The translations under genes and the position numbers were made by a program. Shown here in pieces: positions 46,160-53,771 of a DNA stretch of 64,000 nt. Where the stretch lies: positions 2,542,001 to 2,606,000 of the forward strand of contig NZ_BAAAWH010000001.1 of NCBI RefSeq assembly GCF_039534975.1. The letters are read 5' to 3'. This DNA comes from Microbacterium terregens. GTDB taxonomy: Bacteria > Actinomycetota > Actinomycetes > Actinomycetales > Microbacteriaceae. Every line of letters starts with the position of its first letter. The stretch's first letter is position 1. The notes beneath the pieces are model-generated. The model saw only the letters and a program-made list of their open reading frames with translations. It was not told the origin of the DNA and searched no databases.

Positions 46160-46813
46160 TTACTCGGAGTCGGATTCCTTGGTCTCTTCGGACTCTTCCG
46201 CCTGCTCGGCGGCCAGGGCGGCATCCGCCTCGGCGATCTCGTCCTCGGCGGCAAGTGTTGCCGACGGGACCGAGATGGCGACGATCAGGGTCTCGGGATC
46301 GACGGCCAGCGACGCGCCCTTGGGCAGCGTGAGGTCGGCCGCCGTGATGTGGACGCCCTCCTCGAGGCCTTCGACGTCGACCTCGACACGCTCGGGGATG
46401 TGCGTGGCCTCGACCTCGAGCAGGACGGTGTTCGCGTCCTGTGCGGCGATGGTGCCGGGAGCAGGCTCGCCGATGACCGAGACGGGCACGTCGACCTGGA
46501 TCTTCTCGCCCTTGCGCACGACCAGGAGGTCGATGTGCTCGATGATCTGGTGCACGGGGTCCTTCTGCACGTCCTTGACGAGGGTGAGCTGGTGCTTGCC
46601 CTCGACCTCGAGCTCCAGCACCGCGTTCGCGCGACGGATCAGCAGCGAGACCTGGTGGCCGGGAAGCGCGACGTGCACCGGGGTGGTGCCGTGGCCGTAG
46701 ATGACAGCGGGGATCTTGCCGGCAGCGCGCAGGCGGCGAGCGAAGCCCTTGCCGAAGTTCTCGCGAAGCTCGGCCTGAACCTTGGAGTCGATCTCTTTGG
46801 TCTCGGTAGACAT
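46160..46813 (-). CDS. rplY: Ribosomal protein bL25, CTC (long) form
   Basis: 217-residue general-stress/CTC version of bL25, which binds 5S rRNA. The N-terminal L25 domain contains ELRENFGKGFARRLRAAGKIPAVIYG and VLELEVEGKHQLTLVKDVQKDPVHQIIEHIDLLVV. The C-terminal TL5/CTC domain (about residues 100-190) precedes an acidic Ala/Glu tail. I chose ATG 46813 for its AAGGAG 5 nt upstream; upstream in-frame sequence has no similarity to L25. The next gene, pth, is a typical neighbour. Confidence 0.95.
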   Translation of the reverse strand: MSTETKEIDSKVQAELRENFGKGFARRLRAAGKIPAVIYGHGTTPVHVALPGHQVSLLIRRANAVLELEVEGKHQLTLVKDVQKDPVHQIIEHIDLLVVRKGEKIQVDVPVSVIGEPAPGTIAAQDANTVLLEVEATHIPERVEVDVEGLEEGVHITAADLTLPKGASLAVDPETLIVAISVPSATLAAEDEIAEADAALAAEQAEESEETKESDSE

Positions 46814-47063
46814 GGTTTCTCCTTGCGGGCACGCGGCCCGGTCTGATCTCGGGCCCACGGGCCCAGGTATGGGGGGTCTGCATTTCGACTCGAACGCGAG
46901 CGCGTGAGGAAAGCCGTGAGCCTGCATCACTGCGTCGATCACGGATGCCGCACCCGGCCGGTCAGGGTCGGTGCGAAGTATCCCTCGCCGAAGTTCAAGG
47001 TCTCAGTCTACCAGCGGCCCCGCTACGATGAGGACGCCCCCTTTTCGCCACCCGGAGGATCCA

Positions 47064-47189
47064 TTGCTCGATACGCAGCTCACCACCACGATCCTCGTCG
47101 GCACGGTCGCCGCCATCGCCGGCTTGGGCTTCATCGGCACGGTGCTCGCCTTCTGGTCGCTCGGCCGCGCGAACTACCGCAAGGACTGA
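47064..47189 (+). CDS. Tiny single-pass membrane protein (41 aa)
   Basis: One transmembrane helix (about residues 7-32: TTILVGTVAAIAGLGFIGTVLAFWSLG) and a short basic C-terminus (RANYRKD). The TTG start is supported by GGAGGA 4 nt upstream (47054-47059) and a TACGAT element at 47024-47029 that would give a short leader. The reading from ATG 47028 adds an unlikely Pro/His-rich stretch and overlaps the -10. Its 3' end overlaps gluconokinase on the other strand by 16 bp. The function is unknown. Confidence 0.6.
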   Translation: MLDTQLTTTILVGTVAAIAGLGFIGTVLAFWSLGRANYRKD

Positions 47190-47725
47190 CGCAGCCGGGC
47201 CGCGATGTCGGCGACGAGCTCTTCGGCTGGTGCGGACACATCCGCGACCAGGCCGGGTTCGTCCGCGGCGAGCGGCTCCAACGTCGCGAACTGCGAGTCG
47301 AGGAGCGCAGCCGGCATGAAGTGATCGGCGCGGGCCCCGGCGCGGTCGGCCAGCAGCTGGCGCGAGCCGTCCAGGTGCACGAAGACGACGCCCGGCTCGA
47401 CGGCGCGGATGCGGTCGCGGTAGGCGCGGCGCAACGCGCTGCACGCCGTCACCAGGCCCGTTCGCCGGTGGGCGGCGAACCTCTCGCCGACGGCATCCAG
47501 CCACGGCCAGCGGTCGAGGTCGCTCAGCGGGGTTCCCGCCGCCATCTTGGCGCGGTGGGCGCTCGAGTGCAGGTCATCCGCGTCGACGAACGGCAGCCCC
47601 AGCGCGTCGGCCAGCGCGGCCCCGACCGTCGACTTGCCCGCAGCCGATACCCCCATCACGCACACGAGTGGGATCCCGGGCGTCACCGCCGGCGCGACCG
47701 AAGCGGTGTCGAACTGTCCCTGCAT
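47174..47725 (-). CDS. gntK: Gluconokinase
   Basis: 183-residue P-loop kinase phosphorylating gluconate to 6-phosphogluconate. Walker A is VCVMGVSAAGKSTVGAALA. The substrate region FVDADDLHSSAHRAKMAAGTPLSDLDRWPWLDAV and TACSALRRAYRDRIR are typical GntK signatures, as is DHFMPAALLDSQFATLEP. It lies next to gnd, transcribed away from it, so product and next enzyme of the gluconate route are adjacent. The ATG follows TAGCAT by 6 nt. Confidence 0.96.
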   Translation of the reverse strand: MQGQFDTASVAPAVTPGIPLVCVMGVSAAGKSTVGAALADALGLPFVDADDLHSSAHRAKMAAGTPLSDLDRWPWLDAVGERFAAHRRTGLVTACSALRRAYRDRIRAVEPGVVFVHLDGSRQLLADRAGARADHFMPAALLDSQFATLEPLAADEPGLVADVSAPAEELVADIAARLRQSLR

Positions 47726-47731
47726 CCTTCG

Positions 47732-47737
47732 ATGCTA
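47732..47737 (-). promoter_or_regulatory. -10-like element TAGCAT before gntK
   Basis: TAGCAT ends 6 nt before the ATG at 47725. Confidence 0.45.
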
Positions 47738-47922
47738 ACCGCGTAAACAGAAACCCCTGGTGGCGGGGCCTCCGTCACGGAGCCGGTCTGGTCGGGCTCC
47801 CCCACGATTTCCGGGTCGCGAGGACTGATCGTCGCCCGCCGACGTCCCTATGCTGATCTGGTGGGCTCGTGTCCGTGCCGCCCGCACCTTCGCTAACAAC
47901 CCTCTGGTCCTAAGGAGCAGGC

Positions 47923-49512
47923 GTGTCCTCGAACGATAAGTCGGCAGAGACGAACATTTCCCACGACCGGGAGGACGCTCCCGACTCGGCACCGCAGCAC
48001 ACGGCGGCGCCTGCGCCCGAGGATGTCCCACGCCAGGCCGGGAGCGCGCAGCCGTCCGCCGTGCCGAGCGTGGGGCCCGCGAACATCGGCGTGGTCGGTC
48101 TCGCCGTGATGGGCTCGAATCTCGCCCGCAACCTCGCCAGCCGGATCGGCAACACCGTGGCGATCCACAACCGCAGCCGCGGAAAGACGGATGCGCTGAT
48201 GTCCGAGCACCCGGAGGCCGGTTTCGTCCCCTCGTACGACTACGAGGAGTTCGCCGCGTCCCTGCAGAAGCCGCGGACCGCGATCATCATGGTCAAGGCC
48301 GGGGCGGCCACCGATTCGGTCATCGACGCGCTGGTGGACGTCTTCGAGCCGGGCGACATCATCGTCGACGGTGGCAACGCGCTGTTCACCGACACCATCC
48401 GCCGCGAGAAGGCGGTCCGCGAGACGGGCATCAACTTCGTCGGCATGGGCGTATCGGGCGGCGAGGAGGGCGCGCTACTGGGTCCCTCGCTGATGCCGGG
48501 CGGGTCGGACGAGTCGTGGGACACCCTGGGGCCGATCCTGAGGTCCATCGCGGCGATCGCCGAGGGCGAGCCGTGCGTGACCCACGTCGGCCACGATGGC
48601 GCCGGCCACTTCGTGAAGATGGTGCACAACGGCATCGAGTACGCCGACATGCAGCTGATCGCCGAGGCCTACGACCTGATCCGCCGCGGTACCGGGCGAA
48701 CCCCGGCGCAGATCGCGGAGGTGTTCGCCGAGTGGAACGAGGGCGAGCTGGAGTCCTACCTGATCGAGATCACCGCGGAGGTACTGCGCCAGGTCGACGC
48801 GGACACCGGGAAGGCTCTGGTGGATGTGATCCTGGACCAGGCCGGCGCCAAGGGTACTGGCGCGTGGACGGTGCAGACCGCGCTGAACCTCGGCGTCCCC
48901 GTCTCGGGGATCGCCGAAGCGGTCTTCGCCCGTTCGCTCTCCAGCCACCCCGAGCAGCGCGCCGTATCCGGCGACCTGCCCGGGCCGGCCGAGTCGCTGT
49001 CCGTCGCGGACCCCGACGCGTTCATCGAGGACGTCCGTCTGGCCCTGTACGCGTCGAAGATCGTCGCCTACTCGCAGGGTTTCGACGAGATCCGCGCCGG
49101 TGCGGCGGAGTACGACTGGGCGATCGACCTGGGTGCGATCTCGAAGATCTGGCGCGGAGGCTGCATCATCCGCGCGCAGTTCCTCAATCGCATCGCCGAC
49201 GCCTACGCCCAGACCCCGGACCTGCCGGTCCTGCTGACCGCGCCGTACTTCGTCGACGCGCTCACGCGGTCACAGGACGCGTGGCGACGGATCATCGCGA
49301 CGGCCGCAGGCGCCGGCATCCCCGCCCCTGCGTTCTCGTCCTCGCTGTCCTACTACGACGGCCTGCGCGCGAAGCGACTGCCGGCGGCCTTGATCCAGGG
49401 TCAGCGCGACTTCTTCGGAGCGCACACCTACAAGCGCATCGACAAGCCCGGCACCTTCCACACTCTCTGGTCGGGCGACCGCACCGAGATCGAAGCCGAG
49501 GACACCCACTAG
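47923..49512 (+). CDS. gnd: 6-phosphogluconate dehydrogenase, decarboxylating
   Basis: Oxidises 6-phosphogluconate to ribulose 5-phosphate in the pentose-phosphate pathway. It has 529 residues. The NADP fold begins ANIGVVGLAVMGSNLARNL with NRSRGKTD. Substrate and catalytic motifs are VDGGNALFTDT, GMGVSGGEEGALLGPSLMPGG, GAGHFVKMVHNGIEYADMQ with the catalytic Lys, and DQAGAKGTGAWTVQ. An extra disordered N-terminus of about 52 residues precedes the NADP fold. The GTG start has AAGGAG 5 nt upstream, so the extension may be real. Confidence 0.97.
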   Translation: MSSNDKSAETNISHDREDAPDSAPQHTAAPAPEDVPRQAGSAQPSAVPSVGPANIGVVGLAVMGSNLARNLASRIGNTVAIHNRSRGKTDALMSEHPEAGFVPSYDYEEFAASLQKPRTAIIMVKAGAATDSVIDALVDVFEPGDIIVDGGNALFTDTIRREKAVRETGINFVGMGVSGGEEGALLGPSLMPGGSDESWDTLGPILRSIAAIAEGEPCVTHVGHDGAGHFVKMVHNGIEYADMQLIAEAYDLIRRGTGRTPAQIAEVFAEWNEGELESYLIEITAEVLRQVDADTGKALVDVILDQAGAKGTGAWTVQTALNLGVPVSGIAEAVFARSLSSHPEQRAVSGDLPGPAESLSVADPDAFIEDVRLALYASKIVAYSQGFDEIRAGAAEYDWAIDLGAISKIWRGGCIIRAQFLNRIADAYAQTPDLPVLLTAPYFVDALTRSQDAWRRIIATAAGAGIPAPAFSSSLSYYDGLRAKRLPAALIQGQRDFFGAHTYKRIDKPGTFHTLWSGDRTEIEAEDTH

Positions 49513-49528
49513 CAAGCAGGGCGCAGCC

Positions 49529-50854
49529 TCACCCGGGCCGCACGTTGTGGTTGCGGCAGAACACGTTTCCCGGATCCCAGTCGCGCTTGACGGCCGCGAG
49601 GCGCGCCATCGTCTCGGGTGAGAACATGTGCGAGACCAGTCCCGGCTCGGTCGACATGGTGAAGTTGCCGTAGAACCCTTCGCCGAGCGCTTCGATCGCA
49701 TCCCAGTCCGCGGCGATCCGCGACCGGCCGGCGTCATCGAGCATCCCGGGAATGTCGAAGGCGAAGGCCATCGCGAACCAGGTGGCGTCGCGCGCGGGGA
49801 ACGCGGAGGCATCCTGCGGGACGTCGCCGAACGCTCCGCCCAGTGATCGCAGCAGCAACGCCGACGGCTCGTGCGTCTCGCGGAACGCGACGAGTCTCTC
49901 CAGGGCGTCCTCGCTCAGCTCGTGCAGCAGCGTGTTGCCGCCGATCAGGCCGGGCATCGGTTGGTCCGGGTCGGCGGCCGGAGCCTCGATCAGGATGCCG
50001 GGATACGCCCGCGCGCCCAGTTCCATCTCCTCGACGCCGTCGAGGGCGAGCAGCGGCGCGAGCGCGGCTCGTGCGGCCGCTTCGTCATCGCCGATCCAGC
50101 ACGCTGTGATGCCCGCACCGGCGGGCGCGTTCGGGTCCATCGGCGGGACGTGCATGTAGGTGACGGTGAGTTCGCGCGGCGCGACCTTCATGGCGTCGCG
50201 CAGGGCACGGAGCACCGCCCGGCTGTCGCCGGTCACCGCGAGGGTGGCGAACACGACCGAGCGCAGTTCATGGGCGCGGAAGTCGAATCGCGTGACGACC
50301 CCGAAGTTGCCGCCGCCGCCGCGCAGCGCCCACATCAGGTCGGGATGGGACTCGTCCGTCGCCTCGAGGACGTCGCCGGACGCGCTCACGATCTGCACGC
50401 CGACCAGCTGGTCGGCGGCCAGGCCCCAGGCGCGGACCATCCACCCGATCCCACCGCCGAGCGTGAGACCGCCCACGCCGACCGAGGCGGTGTCGCCGGA
50501 GCTGAGGCCGAGACCCCGTTCCGCCAGGACCGCGGCCACGTGTCCCCACGTGGCGCCGCCGCCGACGCGGACGAGCGTGCCGTCGACCTCCACCTCTCTG
50601 AGCGCCGAGACGTCGAGCGCGAGACCACCGGGCACCGCGCCCCACGCGCTGTGCCCGCCGCCGCGCACCACGATCGGCACGCTCTCGGCCGACGCCCAGC
50701 GCACGGCCGCGACGACGTCATCCACCGATCCGGCACGCACGATCACGTCGGGTTCGCCGACGCCCGAGTGGAAGTGCCGCGCCGCCTCCCACCCGTCATC
50801 TCCCGGCGCGAGAGCGCGTCCGGGCAGTTCGGAAATCAGCCCATCGATTCGCAT
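49529..50854 (-). CDS. FAD-dependent oxidoreductase, berberine-bridge-enzyme type
   Basis: 441 residues. The PCMH FAD domain contains VPIVVRGGGHSAWGAVPGGLALDVSAL; the His in GGGHS usually carries covalent FAD. SSGDTASVGVGGLTLGGGIGWMVRAWGL lacks the Cys that makes a second covalent bond in bicovalent members. The C-terminal BBE segment RLAAVKRDWDPGNVFCRNHNVRPG is complete. It probably oxidises a sugar or secondary metabolite; the substrate is unknown. The ATG at 50854 follows TATCGT by 7 nt, which favours it over an upstream in-frame start. Confidence 0.88.
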   Translation of the reverse strand: MRIDGLISELPGRALAPGDDGWEAARHFHSGVGEPDVIVRAGSVDDVVAAVRWASAESVPIVVRGGGHSAWGAVPGGLALDVSALREVEVDGTLVRVGGGATWGHVAAVLAERGLGLSSGDTASVGVGGLTLGGGIGWMVRAWGLAADQLVGVQIVSASGDVLEATDESHPDLMWALRGGGGNFGVVTRFDFRAHELRSVVFATLAVTGDSRAVLRALRDAMKVAPRELTVTYMHVPPMDPNAPAGAGITACWIGDDEAAARAALAPLLALDGVEEMELGARAYPGILIEAPAADPDQPMPGLIGGNTLLHELSEDALERLVAFRETHEPSALLLRSLGGAFGDVPQDASAFPARDATWFAMAFAFDIPGMLDDAGRSRIAADWDAIEALGEGFYGNFTMSTEPGLVSHMFSPETMARLAAVKRDWDPGNVFCRNHNVRPG

Positions 50855-50861
50855 CGCACAG

Positions 50862-50867
50862 ACGATA
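50862..50867 (-). promoter_or_regulatory. -10-like element TATCGT before the berberine-bridge-type oxidase
   Basis: TATCGT ends 7 nt before the ATG at 50854. Confidence 0.45.
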
Positions 50868-50908
50868 CCCGAGGCCACCGACGTGCGTCGAGACCCCTCG
50901 GCGCACCG

Positions 50909-51919
50909 CTAGAGCCAGCCGCGGCGCTTGAAAATCGCGTAGAGGGTCAGACTCGTGGCGAGCATGGCCAGCAGCGCCAGCGGATAGCCGAACGTCCAAT
51001 GCAGCTCGGGCATGTTGTCGAAGTTCATGCCGTAGATCGTGCCGACGAGCGTCGGTGCGAACAGGATAGCCGCCCAGCCGGACACCTTCTTCACCTGCTC
51101 GTTCTGCTGCAGCCCGGTCTCGGTCATCCGCCGCATGGCCTCGTTGTTCTCCTGCTCGACGAGGCTGGCATGGACGGTGAGGGCGTTGTCGAGGGTGTGG
51201 CGGAAGGCGTCCACGCGGTCGACCACGTGGCCGGCGCGGTCCCCGAGCTCGCGGAACGCCGGCGATTCCCGCCCATCGGCCCGCTCGGAGAGCACCGCCT
51301 GCATGCGGTCGAAGATGTCGATCAGCGGTGAGGTCGCGTGCTGCAGGTCGATCACCTCGCGCTGGAGACCGAAGATGCGTCGGGAGACCGCCGGCACCTG
51401 CGAGAAGAGCTCCTGTTCGATTTCGTCGATGTCGGTCTCGACACCGTCGATCACGGGTCCGTAATCGTCCAGCACACGGCTGAGCAGCGCCCAGACGATG
51501 CCGTACGTTCCCTTCGCGAGGATCGCCGGATGCTGTTCCAGCTCCGCGCGGACACCATGGACGTCGATGTCGTCGTCCTGGACCGTGACCAGAAAGTCCT
51601 CGCCCACGAAGAAGTCGACCTCCGAGAAGTCGACCGTCTCGGACGCGTCGAGATAGCGGGCGGGCTGCACCACGAGGAAGGACATCGCACCGTACCTCTC
51701 GAACTTGGCGCGCTGGTGTCCTCGCAGACTGTCCTTCACCGCCAGCGGGTGCAGATCCAGGAGCGTCTGCACCTCGCCGAGCTCCTCGGCGTCCGGCGAG
51801 CGCAGCCCGATCCACACCATGCCGCCCTCGGCGCGCGCCTGCCGGACCGCATCGGCGGGAGCCGCACCCTCGCCGATGCGGGTGCCGCCGACGTAGACCG
51901 CAGTGTCGATCAATGCCAT
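50909..51919 (-). CDS. corA: CorA family magnesium/cobalt transporter
   Basis: 336-residue divalent-cation channel. A large cytoplasmic domain with long stalk helices (VVDRVDAFRHTLDNALTVHASLVEQENNEAMRRMTETGLQQNEQVKKVS) leads to TM1, the selectivity motif YGMNF followed by MPEL, and TM2 with the basic C-terminal end IFKRRGWL. All are CorA hallmarks. ATG 51919 is chosen because TATCGT lies 7 nt upstream; the GTG at 51928 would overlap it. It is divergent from the SDR gene with only 43 bp between the start codons. Confidence 0.95.
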   Translation of the reverse strand: MALIDTAVYVGGTRIGEGAAPADAVRQARAEGGMVWIGLRSPDAEELGEVQTLLDLHPLAVKDSLRGHQRAKFERYGAMSFLVVQPARYLDASETVDFSEVDFFVGEDFLVTVQDDDIDVHGVRAELEQHPAILAKGTYGIVWALLSRVLDDYGPVIDGVETDIDEIEQELFSQVPAVSRRIFGLQREVIDLQHATSPLIDIFDRMQAVLSERADGRESPAFRELGDRAGHVVDRVDAFRHTLDNALTVHASLVEQENNEAMRRMTETGLQQNEQVKKVSGWAAILFAPTLVGTIYGMNFDNMPELHWTFGYPLALLAMLATSLTLYAIFKRRGWL

Positions 51920-51926
51920 GCCAGCC

Positions 51927-51932
51927 ACGATA
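51927..51932 (-). promoter_or_regulatory. -10-like element TATCGT before corA
   Basis: TATCGT ends 7 nt before the corA ATG. Its presumed -35 region overlaps the divergent SDR promoter. Confidence 0.45.
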
Positions 51933-51950
51933 AGCGCGCATGACGGCGGT

Positions 51951-51956
51951 TAGGGT
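51951..51956 (+). promoter_or_regulatory. -10-like element TAGGGT before the SDR gene
   Basis: TAGGGT ends 6 nt before the ATG at 51963. Confidence 0.45.
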
Positions 51957-51962
51957 CGGGAC

Positions 51963-52958
51963 ATGGCACCGTTACGGATCCTGTACATCGGCGGCACCGG
52001 CACGATCAGCGCTGCGAGCGTGCGACGCTCCGTGGCGCTCGGCCACGACGTCACAGTGCTCAACCGCGGCTCTGCGCGCCGGCCCCTCCCCGACGGCGTC
52101 CGCGAGCTGGTTGCGGACGTGCACGACGCCGACGCGCTGCGCCGTGCCGTCGGCGGGGAGCAGTTCGACGTCGTCGCGGAGTTCCTCGCGTTCACGCCCG
52201 CGCACGTGCGCACCGATCTCGCTCAGTTCGAGGGACGCTGCGGCCAATACGTGTTCATCAGTTCGGCATCCGCCTATCAGAAGCCGCCCCAGCGACTGCC
52301 GGTCACCGAATCCACTCCCCTGCGCAATCCCTTCTGGGAGTACTCCCGCGAGAAGATCGCCTGCGAGGACGTCCTGGTCGAGGCGTACCGCGACCGCGGC
52401 TTCCCCGTCACGATCGTGCGGCCGTCGCACACGTACGACGAGCGCATGATTCCGACGATGGGCGCGTGGACCGACATCGCGCGCATGCGGGCGGGCAAGC
52501 CCGTGGTGATCCACGGCGACGGCACGAGCCAGTGGACGCTGACCCACAGCGAGGACTTCGCGGTCGCCTTCACCGGGCTGCTGGCCAACCCGGCGGCGAT
52601 CGGCGAAGCGTTCACGATCACCGGGACGCACGCCCCGACCTGGAACCGGATCTACGGCTGGCTCGCCGATGCCGCGGGAGCGCCGGACGCGGACTTCGTG
52701 CACGTCGCGTCGGACGCGATCGCCGCCCGCTCGCCGGAGCTGGGCCCCGGCCTCCTCGGTGACAAGTCCCATTCGATGGTCTTCGACGTCAGCAAGGTGA
52801 CGGCGCTCGTTCCCGAGTTCCGCACCACGATCACCTTCGACGAAGGCGCGCGTCGCATCATCGCCCACTTCGATGCCCATCCCGCCGAGCAGATCGTGGA
52901 TGCCGAGCGGGACGCCCTCTTCGACCGCTTGGCCGCGTACGCCCGTTCGTCGGGCTGA
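51963..52958 (+). CDS. NAD-dependent epimerase/dehydratase family protein (extended SDR)
   Basis: 331 residues. The Rossmann nucleotide-binding motif is ILYIGGTGTISAASVRRSV. The active-site segment FISSASAYQKPP and the later FWEYSREKIACEDVLVEAY supply Ser and a YxxxK-like EYSREK (Tyr and Lys separated by two residues, so atypical). TIVRPSHTYDERM follows the family pattern. Similar proteins are annotated as nucleoside-diphosphate-sugar epimerases or RNA-binding chloroplast-type SDRs; the substrate is unknown. It is divergent from corA. Confidence 0.85.
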   Translation: MAPLRILYIGGTGTISAASVRRSVALGHDVTVLNRGSARRPLPDGVRELVADVHDADALRRAVGGEQFDVVAEFLAFTPAHVRTDLAQFEGRCGQYVFISSASAYQKPPQRLPVTESTPLRNPFWEYSREKIACEDVLVEAYRDRGFPVTIVRPSHTYDERMIPTMGAWTDIARMRAGKPVVIHGDGTSQWTLTHSEDFAVAFTGLLANPAAIGEAFTITGTHAPTWNRIYGWLADAAGAPDADFVHVASDAIAARSPELGPGLLGDKSHSMVFDVSKVTALVPEFRTTITFDEGARRIIAHFDAHPAEQIVDAERDALFDRLAAYARSSG

Positions 52959-52976
52959 CGCCCGCTGCCCCGATCT

Positions 52977-53016
52977 CACAGCAAGCGCATAGCCGGCTCC
53001 ATAGCAACCACATAGG
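52977..53016 (+). promoter_or_regulatory. Four phased CAYAGS repeats upstream of the PhoP-like regulator
   Basis: CACAGC (52977), CATAGC (52988), CATAGC (53000) and CATAGG (53011) are spaced 11, 12 and 11 bp, about one helical turn. This is how OmpR/PhoB-type regulators bind as head-to-tail dimers, and it resembles the TCACAGC repeats reported for mycobacterial PhoP. They lie 21-60 bp before the regulator's start, consistent with autoregulation. Confidence 0.6.
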
Positions 53017-53024
53017 TGCGGGAG

Positions 53025-53030
53025 CACAAT
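53025..53030 (+). promoter_or_regulatory. Possible -10 element CACAAT before the PhoP-like regulator
   Basis: CACAAT ends 6 nt before the ATG at 53037. It lies directly downstream of the phased repeats, as expected for an activator-dependent promoter. Confidence 0.35.
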
Positions 53031-53036
53031 GGCAGC

Positions 53037-53771
53037 ATGGCCGCCACCGCTCTTGCCCCTGCACTTCGCCGTCCCGACGGCTCCGCACTTCGCGTCCTGG
53101 TCGTCGACGACGAGCAGATGCTCACCGATCTGCTCTCCATGGCGCTGCGCATGGAGGGCTGGGAGGTCCGCACGGCGGGCTCCGGATTCGAGGCGCTGCA
53201 GGCGGCCCGCGACTTCGAGCCGGACGCGATGGTTCTGGATGTGATGATGCCCGATCTGGACGGGATGGCCGTCCTGCAGCGCCTGCGCCACTCGGGCAAC
53301 GACGTGCCGGTGCTCTTCCTCACGGCGAAGGACGCCGTGGCCGACCGCGTCGCGGGGCTGACCGCCGGCGGGGACGACTACGTCACCAAGCCCTTCAGCC
53401 TCGAGGAGGTCGTCGCGCGCCTTCGGGGACTCATGCGGCGTGCCGGGACCGCCCAGTCCGCGGAGGCGGAGCCGATCCTGCGTGTGGGAGACCTCACTCT
53501 GAACGAGGACAGCCACGAGGTCGAGCGCGGCGGCGACCAGTTCGAGCTGACCGCCACGGAGTTCGAGCTTCTCCGCTTCCTGATGCGCAACCAGCGCCGC
53601 GTCGTGTCGAAGGCACAGATCCTCGACCGCGTCTGGAACTACGACTTCGGCGGACGCTCGAGCGTCGTCGAGCTGTACATCTCATACCTGCGCAAGAAGA
53701 TCGATCACGGCCGTGAGCCGCTGATCCACACCGTCCGCGGCGTCGGCTACATGATCAAGGCGCCGCAGTGA
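53037..53771 (+). CDS. PhoP-like OmpR-family response regulator
   Basis: 244 residues. The receiver domain (about 20-140) shows VLVVDDEQMLTDLL, the phospho-acceptor in MVLDVMMPDLDGM and the Lys in GGDDYVTKPFSLEEVVARLRGLMRRAG, strongly reminiscent of mycobacterial PhoP. The winged helix has LTATEFELLRFLMRNQRRVVSKAQILDRVW and VVELYISYLRKKID, ending IHTVRGVGYMIKAP. ATG 53037 is preferred over GTG 53016, which overlaps the last upstream repeat. The stop overlaps the kinase start (GTGA). Four phased repeats precede it. Confidence 0.94.
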   Translation: MAATALAPALRRPDGSALRVLVVDDEQMLTDLLSMALRMEGWEVRTAGSGFEALQAARDFEPDAMVLDVMMPDLDGMAVLQRLRHSGNDVPVLFLTAKDAVADRVAGLTAGGDDYVTKPFSLEEVVARLRGLMRRAGTAQSAEAEPILRVGDLTLNEDSHEVERGGDQFELTATEFELLRFLMRNQRRVVSKAQILDRVWNYDFGGRSSVVELYISYLRKKIDHGREPLIHTVRGVGYMIKAPQ

